A program made the position numbers and the translations under genes. A stretch of 64,000 bases of DNA from Tritonibacter multivorans. GTDB taxonomy: Bacteria > Pseudomonadota > Alphaproteobacteria > Rhodobacterales > Rhodobacteraceae. Shown here piece by piece: positions 25,080 to 33,721 of this stretch. The stretch lies in NCBI RefSeq assembly GCF_001458415.1, contig NZ_CYSD01000014.1, positions 1 to 64,000 on the forward strand, read 5' to 3'. The notes under the pieces are model-generated. The model made no database searches and was not told the origin of the DNA. It was given only the letters and a program-made list of their open reading frames with translations. Each line of letters opens with the position of its first letter. Within the stretch, counting starts at the first letter, position 1.

Positions 25080-26471
25080 TTACCAGCCGATGCCCTGAAC
25101 GGCGACGTCCGTCGGCGCGGCGTCAAACAGGCGCACCAGATCGACCACTGGCAGGCGACAGCTGCGGACAACCTCGCGGTAGGTCGGTGTGGCATGACAG
25201 ACGACCAACACATCTGATGCGCTCAGCACGTCATTGAGGTCGTCTCGCAAAAGCGTGGGAAGATCCTCGGCCAGGGTTTGCAAGCCAGCGTTTCCATGGC
25301 GGACATAGGCCAGCTGATCGGCAATCCGGGTGTCTTTGTTCACCGCCGGATCATGGGCCAAAGGTTCGATACCCTCTGCACGCAGACGCGCCATCAGATC
25401 GAGCGCCGGGCTCTCGCGCAGGTCATCGGTGCCCGGTTTGAACGCGATCCCCAGAATACCAACCCGTTTGGCCCCGGTTTCGCGCACCAGCCGGACGGCC
25501 TCGTCGATCTGCGCCTGATTGGACACATCGAGGTTCGAGATCATCGGCACACTGACGCCGGTGTCGCGGGCCATATGCGCCACCGCGCGCACCTCTTTGG
25601 GCAGGCAGGACCCGCCATAGGCAAACCCCGGTTTCAGGTAGTAGGGCGACAGGTTCAATTTCGTGTCTTGCGTGAAAATACCCATCACTTCGTGGCTGTC
25701 GACGCCAATCGGTTTACACAAGCGGCCAATTTCGTTGGCAAAACACACTTTTGCCGCATGCCAGACGTTGTCCACGTATTTCACCATTTCGGCCGCGTCG
25801 ATTGTTGTGACAATTGGAGAAGGGTCAATGGGCGTGTAAATCGACTTCACAATTTCTGCAGTTTTTTCATCCATTGCGCCAATGACTGTCTTTGGTGGGT
25901 TGAAAAAATCGTCTATCGCGACGCCTTCCCGCAAAAACTCCGGGTTGAAGCAAACGCCAAAGTCGCGACCCATTTTTTTGCCCGATGTTTTGGCAATAAT
26001 GTCGGCCATAACATTCAGCGTTGTCCCGGGCGGAATAGAACAGCGCATGACAAAGACGTGAAAATCGTCTTTTTGGACAAGACCCTTTGCCATATTGCGC
26101 GCGGCCTGCCGGATGTAGCGGTCATCGCAGCCACCGTCCTGTGCGGTTGGGGTGCCCACAGATACAAAGGTAACATCGGTCTCTTGAACCGCTTTAATCA
26201 AATCAACAGAGGCAGTTACGCGTTCGTTCAACACGCCTTTCATCAAGTATTTGCCCAGGTTCTTTTCGTGAATCGGGCTGCGGCCTGCGCGAATGTCTTC
26301 CACTTTGTCGGGGTCGATGTCGACGCCGACCACCCGATGCCCCAGCGCTGCCAGACAGGCGGTGGACACTGCGCCAACATAGCCTAGCCCAACAATACTG
26401 ATTGCGACTTTTTCCGTCTTTTGGACCTGAATTTCATCCGCAGCGTATAAGGAGAGTCCCTCAATGTTCAT
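25080..26471 (-). CDS. algD: GDP-mannose 6-dehydrogenase
   Basis: Makes GDP-mannuronate, the alginate precursor, by NAD-dependent four-electron oxidation. The 463-residue protein has the Rossmann motif ISIVGLGYVGAVSTACLAALGHRVVGVD, the catalytic cysteine region GFAYGGSCLPKEVRAVAHMA, and GILGIAFKPGTDDLRESP. These fit the UDP-glucose/GDP-mannose dehydrogenase family, and the algA/alg8 neighbours favour AlgD. The ATG at 26471 has AAGGGCTGGGAA ahead; the TTG ten codons earlier lacks this. A terminator separates it from algA, so it appears to have its own promoter (26472-26608), and it is followed by the RTX gene. Confidence 0.88.
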   Translation of the reverse strand: MNIEGLSLYAADEIQVQKTEKVAISIVGLGYVGAVSTACLAALGHRVVGVDIDPDKVEDIRAGRSPIHEKNLGKYLMKGVLNERVTASVDLIKAVQETDVTFVSVGTPTAQDGGCDDRYIRQAARNMAKGLVQKDDFHVFVMRCSIPPGTTLNVMADIIAKTSGKKMGRDFGVCFNPEFLREGVAIDDFFNPPKTVIGAMDEKTAEIVKSIYTPIDPSPIVTTIDAAEMVKYVDNVWHAAKVCFANEIGRLCKPIGVDSHEVMGIFTQDTKLNLSPYYLKPGFAYGGSCLPKEVRAVAHMARDTGVSVPMISNLDVSNQAQIDEAVRLVRETGAKRVGILGIAFKPGTDDLRESPALDLMARLRAEGIEPLAHDPAVNKDTRIADQLAYVRHGNAGLQTLAEDLPTLLRDDLNDVLSASDVLVVCHATPTYREVVRSCRLPVVDLVRLFDAAPTDVAVQGIGW

Positions 26472-26608
26472 TTCCCAGCCCTTCTGTTTAATTTGATTCA
26501 AGTTTTAGGATAGGGTCAGGTGAACTTTTGCGTAGGTGCCAAAACGGGTGAATTGCAACTCCAAAGCGAAATAACCTATACGAAAGATATACTCTCGGGA
26601 ATGCGTAT

Positions 26609-26635
26609 AAAAAAACCCCCGGATGAAACCGGGGG
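26609..26635 (-). terminator. Rho-independent terminator between algA and algD
   Basis: Reverse strand: CCCCCGG-TTTCAT-CCGGGGG followed by seven Ts. It ends the algE-to-algA transcript about 25 bp after the algA stop, so algD and the RTX gene are either a separate unit or expressed by read-through. Confidence 0.88.
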
Positions 26636-26657
26636 TACATTCTTTCTGATTGCGACT

Positions 26658-28085
26658 TCAGGCCACGATTGTCGTCCTATTGTATATGTCTTCGTATCTT
26701 GCGATGTCGTCTTCTCCCAAATAACTTCCTGACTGTACTTCAATCAGGTGGAGTGGCAGTTTTCCGGGGTTTTCCAATCGGTGAATTTCACCCAAGGGAA
26801 TGTAAGTCGACTGGTCTTCTGTCAGGAGGGTCACCTTATCCCCAATCGTCACCCGCGCTGATCCTGCGACAACAACCCAATGTTCGGCGCGATGGACGTG
26901 GCTTTGCAGCGACAGCTGTCCGCCGGGTTTCACCATCAGCCGCTTGACCTGGAACCGATGCCCCAGAGACAGCGTCTCGAAATAGCCCCAGGGCCTATAG
27001 TTGCGCCGGAAGGATTTGGCCTGAACCGCTTCCTGCTGGCTTAGGACATCAACCGTCAGGGCAGCGTCGTCCACGGCATCACTATGGGCGACGAGGATGC
27101 CATCATCTGTGGCAACGGCCACAATGTCCTCCAGCCCCAGCCCAACCAGCGCGATGTCTGGGTTTTCGGATTTGAGCAGGCTGTTTTCGCAGCGAATTGC
27201 AGTGGCGTTGCCACTTAGCGCATTGCCGTCACAGTCCTTGGGCGACGCGTTTTGCAATGCGCTCCAATTGCCCATGTCAGACCATCCGCAATCCAAAATC
27301 GCCGCGCGCATATTGCGTTGATGTTCCAACACCGCATAGTCCAGTGCGATCGACTCGCATTGGGCGTAGGCCTCGGCGTGGAGTTTCAGGCAACTCAGAT
27401 CTTCTTCTGCCCAGGCCAGCGCTGATTCACAGGCCGACACAAGCTGTGGCGCATGTTCCATAAAGGCATCAACCAGCGTGCCGACGCGGCACAGAACCAT
27501 CCCTGCGTTCCAAAAGTATTCGGCGCTGTCGATCATCTTCTCGGCGGTGGCGCGGTCCGGTTTTTCGACAAAGTTGGCGATCTGCTGCAGGCCGTTTTCA
27601 TCCGTATTGGCTTGCGGAATATGCAGATGGCCAAACCCCGGCTCAACACGTGTGGGGGGCACGCCAAACAAAACGATCCCTTCTTTCTTGGCGACCTTTT
27701 CAGCAGAGCGCACCACAGCTTCAAATGCCTTCTTGTCTTCGATGACGTGATCGCTGGGTATCAGCATCATGACCGCGTCCGGGGTGTCTTGCATGCTCAG
27801 CGCCGCCACCAACGCGGCAGGGCCCGTATTACGCGCGACGGGTTCGGCGATCACGGTGATGTCGGCTTGGTCCTCTTCCTGGGTCTGATCGTCGACAATG
27901 AAACGATAGTCATCGTGCGTCACAACAATCGCAGGGGCAAAACCTGGCCCGGAAAGGCGGTCCAGCGTCTGCTGAAACAGGCTCTTTTCGCCGACCAAAG
28001 ACGTGAATTGTTTGGGAAAGCTCTGGCGGGAAACCGGCCACAAACGTGTACCACAACCCCCTGCAAGTATAACGGGATAGATCAT
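26658..28085 (-). CDS. algA: Mannose-1-phosphate guanylyltransferase / mannose-6-phosphate isomerase
   Basis: Bifunctional enzyme making mannose-6-phosphate and GDP-mannose for the polymer. The 475-residue protein has the N-terminal nucleotidyltransferase (VILAGGCGTRLWPVSRQSFPKQF, MLIPSDHVI, FVEKPDRATAEKMI) and a C-terminal cupin isomerase domain (VKPGGQLSLQSHVHRAEHWVVVAGSA, IPLGEIHRLENPGK), the fused CpsB/AlgA layout. Last gene before the terminator at 26609. The phosphomannomutase (AlgC) that lies between the two activities is not encoded in the window. Confidence 0.94.
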   Translation of the reverse strand: MIYPVILAGGCGTRLWPVSRQSFPKQFTSLVGEKSLFQQTLDRLSGPGFAPAIVVTHDDYRFIVDDQTQEEDQADITVIAEPVARNTGPAALVAALSMQDTPDAVMMLIPSDHVIEDKKAFEAVVRSAEKVAKKEGIVLFGVPPTRVEPGFGHLHIPQANTDENGLQQIANFVEKPDRATAEKMIDSAEYFWNAGMVLCRVGTLVDAFMEHAPQLVSACESALAWAEEDLSCLKLHAEAYAQCESIALDYAVLEHQRNMRAAILDCGWSDMGNWSALQNASPKDCDGNALSGNATAIRCENSLLKSENPDIALVGLGLEDIVAVATDDGILVAHSDAVDDAALTVDVLSQQEAVQAKSFRRNYRPWGYFETLSLGHRFQVKRLMVKPGGQLSLQSHVHRAEHWVVVAGSARVTIGDKVTLLTEDQSTYIPLGEIHRLENPGKLPLHLIEVQSGSYLGEDDIARYEDIYNRTTIVA

Positions 28086-28220
28086 TCTGACACTCCTCTT
28101 CCTGATGCATTAAGGTTAACGCAGCTTCGAGAAGATGCATCCTGTCCAAGGGGGGATGTGGCCTGCGCGGAAGGGAGCGCGTTGCGCGAAAGTATGGCGG
28201 ATTCGCGCGGGCGAGAGGCG

Positions 28221-29807
28221 TCAGTTCCAGATGATCGACGCATCCAGAAGGCCAATGTAGATCGCTAGCCCGGTGACAAAGGCTGTGACCGTTGTAACCA
28301 ATTGAAACTTCGCGCAAGCGTTCTGCAACCGGTCAACCAGCGACGTCCCGTCGCCCGCGCTTTGGTTGCCACGATTTGACCATTTCTGCTTGCTGAGGTG
28401 AAACACCATAAAGACCTTCACGCCGGCGTTGATGATCTGATTGAAATACAGAATGAACGGCCAGCTCATGTCCGGTTCACGTGCGTAGCGGAACAGGAAC
28501 AGGCACAAGAGTGTTCGGCTGGCGACAATCCAGATCAGACAGTTCAGGATATAGGCAGGCTCTATGAACAGGCTCAGCAGGGCCATGATCGGGCTGACCA
28601 GCATGGTCCACATGGCAATGCGCTGATCGACCACGCACCACCAGATAAAGGGGCGGCACACGCCGGGACCAAGCGCGATGGCGCGGGCCCCGTTGCGCAG
28701 CATATTGCCAGACCAGCGCCGGAAGTTCTGGACCATGCGCCCGGTGCCAGATCCTTCGATCTGTTCAATGGTATAAACACAGGCATCCGGCACATAGGTC
28801 ATTTTCGAACGGCGGCTAAGCAGGTGATACCAGGTGCTTTTGTCGTCGCCGGACAGAAACCGAAAGCGGCCCCACAACCAATGGTCCAGATGATCGGCTT
28901 CGATGGTGCGTATGAAACGTTCGTCGATCATGTGCTTGGCGCGAAACACGCTCATCCGGCCGGTCAATGTCAGCACCCGCTTTGACAAGGCGTGGCTTTG
29001 CATGGCCAGCCTGCGCTGGGCAAACCGCATCGACAGCCAGCTTTGAATCCAGTCGGGACCGTAACACAGCACTTCTTCGTTGGTGGTCAGCGCCTGCAGG
29101 TTCGGGTCTGCGCCGAACATCGAACAGGTCTTTTCCAGAACGTCCGACCCATAGACCGCATCCCCATCCATAAAGATCACCAGATCGTCGGGCTGGATGC
29201 CTGCCCGGTTCATCGCGCGCAGCACCATGCCAATCGCCATCCGTTTGCCCGGCTGGTTCTGACGCAGGAACACCAGCTGCGCGTCTACATCCGCCCCATG
29301 GGTGCGGGCAAATTCGGTGATGATCGTTTCATCATAGCTGGAGCCGGTGCCGATCCAGAGCGTGGTCGGGATACCTTCGCGGCGGATCTGGCCAATGATC
29401 GAGCCGATCACCCGCCGGGTGATCGCGGGGTCTTCGTAGTAGGTGGTCATTTGAATATGCAGCCGCCGTGGCCGCCAGCCGGATTGCCACACCCGGTCTG
29501 CGCGGCGGCGCATTCCGGGCCAGATCAGGCGGCCATAGATGGCGGCGCGGATCGAATGGGTGAACCACCAGCCAAACCGCCAAAGACCCAGAACTCCCAG
29601 CACAAGCGAGACATGCAAAAGATCCGGGTCAAAAAACCGATTGGGCAGGAAAACCAAAGCGGTGATCAAACTGGCCAAGAGGCAGGCCAAAAGGATCCGC
29701 TGTTTTGTCGGCCATTTGGCCAACCCTTGTTTTGCGGGCGAAGACAGCCCGTCGAGCCAGCCGTCGAGGTGTTTTTCAAAGCCTTGAACGGTGTCAGGTG
29801 CCTGCAT
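28221..29807 (-). CDS. alg8: Alg8: alginate polymerase-type family 2 glycosyltransferase
   Basis: Inner-membrane processive glycosyltransferase that would polymerise GDP-mannuronate. The 528-residue protein has two N-terminal membrane segments (ILLACLLASLITALVFLPN, LLHVSLVLGVLGLWRFGWWF), the GT2 acidic motif VIFMDGDAVYGSD, the (R)RW motif in QNFRRWSGNMLRNGARA, and a C-terminal membrane bundle. The ATG at 29807 overlaps the alg44 stop by 14 bp, with AGGTGG ahead; the longer ORF start lies inside alg44. It is slightly longer than the Pseudomonas protein (about 494). Confidence 0.9.
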   Translation of the reverse strand: MQAPDTVQGFEKHLDGWLDGLSSPAKQGLAKWPTKQRILLACLLASLITALVFLPNRFFDPDLLHVSLVLGVLGLWRFGWWFTHSIRAAIYGRLIWPGMRRRADRVWQSGWRPRRLHIQMTTYYEDPAITRRVIGSIIGQIRREGIPTTLWIGTGSSYDETIITEFARTHGADVDAQLVFLRQNQPGKRMAIGMVLRAMNRAGIQPDDLVIFMDGDAVYGSDVLEKTCSMFGADPNLQALTTNEEVLCYGPDWIQSWLSMRFAQRRLAMQSHALSKRVLTLTGRMSVFRAKHMIDERFIRTIEADHLDHWLWGRFRFLSGDDKSTWYHLLSRRSKMTYVPDACVYTIEQIEGSGTGRMVQNFRRWSGNMLRNGARAIALGPGVCRPFIWWCVVDQRIAMWTMLVSPIMALLSLFIEPAYILNCLIWIVASRTLLCLFLFRYAREPDMSWPFILYFNQIINAGVKVFMVFHLSKQKWSNRGNQSAGDGTSLVDRLQNACAKFQLVTTVTAFVTGLAIYIGLLDASIIWN

Positions 29808-31212
29808 TGAACCACCTGTCCCAGAACATCGGGCGGCGCAGGGCAATATGAACCGGGGCGTTGCGGCCAAACCATTTGCGGGTGTTCATGACGCCCACGC
29901 CCTCGGCCTTGATGGTCAGGATCATGCCATATCGATCAGGGCGCGCCACGTCTGCTCCGGCTTCGATCTTCAGGACCTCGCCGGGAACAGACCGGCGTTC
30001 GCCGCGGTAGGAAAAATGGATCATGGCGTCCATACCGGGATGCACATGGGTCGCCATACGGTCATCCAGCCACGCCACGGCAAGGCGGGGGGTGCGGTCT
30101 TCGACCTCAACCACGCGAGCGCCTCGGGCGACTGTGCTGTTCTTGATGGCATCAATTTCGGTGACCGTGCCGGGCCCGCGGGCGCGCAGCACCAGATTAC
30201 CTACCGCGGCTTTGCGATGCCGCAGCTCGCGCTTCCAATGTCGCAGGTCCAGCTGGCGATCCTCCACCGTGGTCTCAAGCAAGGCGCGCATCTCCCAATA
30301 TCCGCCGGGGCCGTCGTCTATCCCGTTGGTGAAATGAACATAGGCCTCCCAGGCCCTCTGGACGTCCGGAGGGTAGATCAACATCCGCGGATCTTTGGCG
30401 CGCAGGGGCAGCCAGAGGCGATAGAACGCGCGCCACAGATCTTCGCGTTTCACCGCATATTGGGCGATATGGCGGTCCAGACGGTCCTGCGCGCTGTGCA
30501 GGCGGCGTTCGGCTGTTAGCACTTCGATCCGCACATCTTCGACATCACTGTCGCGATCCGGGTCCGAGAGTTTTACCAAAAGATCGCCGGGTTCCACCGT
30601 TTCGCCAATGCGCACATGCAGGCTTTTGACATAGCTGGCATCCGGTGCCACGTATTCGGTGATCGGGGCCTGAAACCGGGCATGATCCAGCTGAATGTGC
30701 GAAATGCGGTTCAGAAGTTTAGACCCTAAAAACACCGCCAACACGCCTGCCAGCAGCACAAAGAGCCCGACGTTCAACACAATGCGCAGTGCCCTGGGGG
30801 CTTGCCCTGCGCGTCCTGCGGCCTCTTCTTCTTCGGTTTCGGACATTGGGACCAGATCAACCGGGGTGTCGAGGCTGGTGATAATATCTTCGGTCGACAC
30901 CATGCGCCCTGACAGGACCCCTTGGTAGAAAGTGGACAGTGTTTCGCGCTGGCGCACCGTCAGGTCCTTAAAGTGAAACCCCCCATCCTCGGTGCGTTCC
31001 GTCAGCAGTACGGGAAAAGACACGTCAATGCCCTGAAACGGCACGGTGAGCGTGACTTCGCCCTGCAGGTCGACGTCTTCGTCCTCCAGCCAAACCCCGG
31101 TCAGGGACCAGCGTTGCGCGACATGGAGCTGCCCATTCTGGCAATGCAGCTTCAAAGGGGCAGTGACCGAATAGGACAGATTCGGCTTTGGACATTCGTG
31201 TCGAATGTTCAT
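29794..31212 (-). CDS. alg44: Alg44: PilZ/HlyD-like co-polymerase
   Basis: Partner of Alg8 in alginate polymerisation. The 472-residue protein has an N-terminal PilZ-like domain (about 1-110), one membrane segment (LRIVLNVGLFVLLAGVLAVFLG, about 145-165), and a periplasmic HlyD/membrane-fusion region with coiled coil (LHVRIGETVEPGDLLVKLSDPD; VLRARGPGTVTEIDAIKNS). The PilZ c-di-GMP motifs look degenerate: only R4 of the RxxxR pair is obvious, and [D/N]xSxxG reads RWSLTG. Strong RBS AGGAGATAGCG. It lies between algX and alg8 and overlaps the latter. Confidence 0.87.
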   Translation of the reverse strand: MNIRHECPKPNLSYSVTAPLKLHCQNGQLHVAQRWSLTGVWLEDEDVDLQGEVTLTVPFQGIDVSFPVLLTERTEDGGFHFKDLTVRQRETLSTFYQGVLSGRMVSTEDIITSLDTPVDLVPMSETEEEEAAGRAGQAPRALRIVLNVGLFVLLAGVLAVFLGSKLLNRISHIQLDHARFQAPITEYVAPDASYVKSLHVRIGETVEPGDLLVKLSDPDRDSDVEDVRIEVLTAERRLHSAQDRLDRHIAQYAVKREDLWRAFYRLWLPLRAKDPRMLIYPPDVQRAWEAYVHFTNGIDDGPGGYWEMRALLETTVEDRQLDLRHWKRELRHRKAAVGNLVLRARGPGTVTEIDAIKNSTVARGARVVEVEDRTPRLAVAWLDDRMATHVHPGMDAMIHFSYRGERRSVPGEVLKIEAGADVARPDRYGMILTIKAEGVGVMNTRKWFGRNAPVHIALRRPMFWDRWFNAGT

Positions 31213-31361
31213 CGCTATCTCCTGGGGTCAAATCGTATAGGGGTGAACGTCGCCCGGTTAGTTTACCGGACGATCCAACCAGCCGAACGCGGGCACACGG
31301 CTACGTTTGGTCGCGTTTTGGTAGGTGGGATATACCTTTGCGCAAAGCGCCGCATGGGGCG

Positions 31362-32660
31362 TTAGCGATAAAGCGTCACCGTGAAAGGCTGGTCCGCAGT
31401 ATTGGCCAGGCGTAGCTTGAGGCGGGCCACATCGGTGAATTCCAGCGCCTCAAAACTGAAGGTCCATGTGTCGGTTCGCAGGTCCTGAGGCAGGCGTTTG
31501 GATTTATCGAGCTTCACACGGGTCTTCTTCCCGTCCGCGCTGATCAGCTCTACCGCCAGCCTGCCTTCGTCATGTCCGGGGGTCTGGATTTGCATCCCTT
31601 TGAAACTGTCGGCCGAGAAGCTTTGCTGCAGGTTCTGCCAGTCGGTGCCAATGGTGCCGCTGTGCAGATGCGTTGTCGGACGTGGTGTCAGGGTGCGCAG
31701 GTCGCCCAGGACCTGTCGCAGGCCGCTGATCTGCGTCAGTGGCGTGGTATAGGGGCTTTCCCAGATCACCGTATGCAGCCCCTGCGCGTCCAGTCCGCCA
31801 CTGTAAAGAAACGCAGACATGGCCCCGGTGCGACCGCCCCCGGTCAGGGACCAATTGTCCACCTCACTGTCGAGCGTATGCGCCAATGCATCCGCCACAC
31901 GGTAGGCATCGCGCTGATACCTGTCCGAATAGCTGGTGCCGACCAGAACGACCCCCGGCATGTCCTCGGACACTGCCAAAAGCGCCTCTGCCGACCCCTC
32001 GCGGGTAAAGTTCAGGGCTGCGACGGTTTCGGGTTCTGGCCGCTGGCCGCAGCTGTCTTCGACCACACGGGCAAGCGATCCTTTTTCTTCGTATTGATCT
32101 TTTGCGGGGACTTTGGCCAGCAACCCGGCCTCCGAAGTGCCATCCAGATGCGCCCGCAACAGGGCAGCCGACCGCGCCGCGCCTTCCGGTGTCCAATGGG
32201 TGTCCCGCTTAAAATAGATCGGGCCGTCTTCTTGGGTCAGCACGGTCAGGTCCGGTGCCGGAATGCCTGCCGCGTTCAGGGCTGCGATATAGGCGCTAAA
32301 GCTGCGTTGCAGCGGTTTCTGAACCTCGTCCGGGGTCAGCCCCATGCGTTTAAGAACTTGCGGAGGCGTGAAAAGCGGGCGTGGCGGCGCGGCCAGCACC
32401 ACAAGCTGCACTCCGTGCATTTGAAATTCAGCGGCAATGGCCTGCCACAGGCGCATGGTCTCTTCGGTGACGGTGAAGTCGCCCTTTAACTGATCGGCGC
32501 CAATGATCCAGCCGCTTTTGCTGTCAGAATAAAAGGGGCCGCGTTTTTGGTATTTCTTCGGCAGGGTTTCAACGCTGGTCAGGTCCGAGCAATAGGGCAT
32601 GGCCATGACCCCGGCGGACAATCCAAGCGACACAAGGGCAGAAACAAAGAGTGTTTTCAT
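31362..32660 (-). CDS. algX: AlgX: SGNH-like alginate O-acetyltransferase with C-terminal carbohydrate-binding region
   Basis: Periplasmic acetyl transfer onto the polymer. The 432-residue protein begins with a signal peptide (MKTLFVSALVSLGLSAGVMA) and shows the catalytic DxH of the SGNH-like fold at D153/H155 (FKRDTHWTPEGA), the serine motif GTSYS at about 243, and VIWESPYTTPL. The last 100 residues (DTWTFSFEALEFTDVARLKLR) resemble the beta-sandwich binding module that distinguishes AlgX from AlgJ. Its ATG overlaps the algJ stop by 4 bp. All active-site residues are present. Confidence 0.87.
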   Translation of the reverse strand: MKTLFVSALVSLGLSAGVMAMPYCSDLTSVETLPKKYQKRGPFYSDSKSGWIIGADQLKGDFTVTEETMRLWQAIAAEFQMHGVQLVVLAAPPRPLFTPPQVLKRMGLTPDEVQKPLQRSFSAYIAALNAAGIPAPDLTVLTQEDGPIYFKRDTHWTPEGAARSAALLRAHLDGTSEAGLLAKVPAKDQYEEKGSLARVVEDSCGQRPEPETVAALNFTREGSAEALLAVSEDMPGVVLVGTSYSDRYQRDAYRVADALAHTLDSEVDNWSLTGGGRTGAMSAFLYSGGLDAQGLHTVIWESPYTTPLTQISGLRQVLGDLRTLTPRPTTHLHSGTIGTDWQNLQQSFSADSFKGMQIQTPGHDEGRLAVELISADGKKTRVKLDKSKRLPQDLRTDTWTFSFEALEFTDVARLKLRLANTADQPFTVTLYR

Positions 32661-33706
32661 GGCAATAGGTCCTTTGAAACGTAGCGCAGCGGGATCTCCC
32701 AGATCACCAGCTGCGGTGGTGAATTCTTTAACGTGTCGGAGGCAAGAAACTGCTCCATTGGCGCGAAGGGGCCGGTGCCTTCGCGGGCATAGTTGATGAC
32801 ATCACTGCGCAGCGCTTGTTTCAGAAAGCCTTCGAAATGAAACTCGGATCGGGCGCTGAAGCTGGTGCCGACCAGAACCACCGGCACGTCGGCGGCGTCG
32901 AACAGGCCCAGGCTGCTTTCGACGGTGGTGACATACTGCACAAGGGTTTCCGGCGGCGGTCCAAACACCGGGCGCAAAGCGCCTGTGGGGACGAACCGGA
33001 TCAAGTCGCCGACAAAAGGCTGAGCGCCCAGTGATGTGGTTTCGACCTCTGTGGTTCCCGGTGCAAACAGCCCGGCGGCAAGCGCATGTTGCGCGGCGGC
33101 TTCTGCGACGCTGCGGCTGCCGTGTGGTGACCAATGGGTGTCTGTGCGCATAAAGACAGGGCCGGTTTGCGCCGCCTGCAACAGGGCAGGGCTGGCGTCC
33201 AATGCGGACACGCCGCGGGCCTCCAGCGCGCCATAAAAACGGTCACGCCGGTGCAGCAGTTCTTTGGGGCGTTTATGCCTGAGGTGCTGGGGATAGAGGT
33301 CGGACTTGTCGGGCACCAGAACCGGCAGAACTGCGATCCCTTGCGCGGCCATGTCCCCCACAACCTGTGTCACATACTCCGCTGAGGTCTCAATCCGGGC
33401 AGCAAAGCCCGGAGCAGTTTCGAATTCCTCTGCGGTGAACAGCCAGCCCGCATGCCCGACCAGAACACCATCCGATCCCTGTCGAAACAGCGCATAGCGC
33501 AGTGTGCCAAGCGCCGTGATAGCAAAACCTTCCAGTGGGTTTGCGGCCTCGAATGCGTCCTCATACCCGGCCTGCCACGCCCCCGATCGCAGGTCTGCGG
33601 CGGCGAAGCTATGGTCCGTGCGCAGGTGGCTCAGGACCCCCACGCCAGACAACGCGAGCACAAAACCAAAGGCGGCGGCCGTTTGGGGAATGTTTCCTGG
33701 CAACAT
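32657..33706 (-). CDS. algJ: AlgJ-like SGNH O-acetyltransferase
   Basis: Membrane-anchored acetyltransferase paralogous to AlgX but without the C-terminal binding module, 349 residues. An N-terminal anchor (TAAAFGFVLALSGVGVLSHL) is followed by the DxH motif at about D189/H191 (FMRTDTHWSPHG), the serine motif in VLVGTSFSARSEFHF, and the C-terminal LVIWEIPLRYV. The ATG at 33706 is favoured over GTG 33709 because GGAGG stands 7 bases ahead of the ATG. It lies 15 bp behind algI and is coupled to algX, completing the I-J-X acetylation set. Confidence 0.87.
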   Translation of the reverse strand: MLPGNIPQTAAAFGFVLALSGVGVLSHLRTDHSFAAADLRSGAWQAGYEDAFEAANPLEGFAITALGTLRYALFRQGSDGVLVGHAGWLFTAEEFETAPGFAARIETSAEYVTQVVGDMAAQGIAVLPVLVPDKSDLYPQHLRHKRPKELLHRRDRFYGALEARGVSALDASPALLQAAQTGPVFMRTDTHWSPHGSRSVAEAAAQHALAAGLFAPGTTEVETTSLGAQPFVGDLIRFVPTGALRPVFGPPPETLVQYVTTVESSLGLFDAADVPVVLVGTSFSARSEFHFEGFLKQALRSDVINYAREGTGPFAPMEQFLASDTLKNSPPQLVIWEIPLRYVSKDLLP

Positions 33707-33721
33707 CACAATCCCTCCCTG

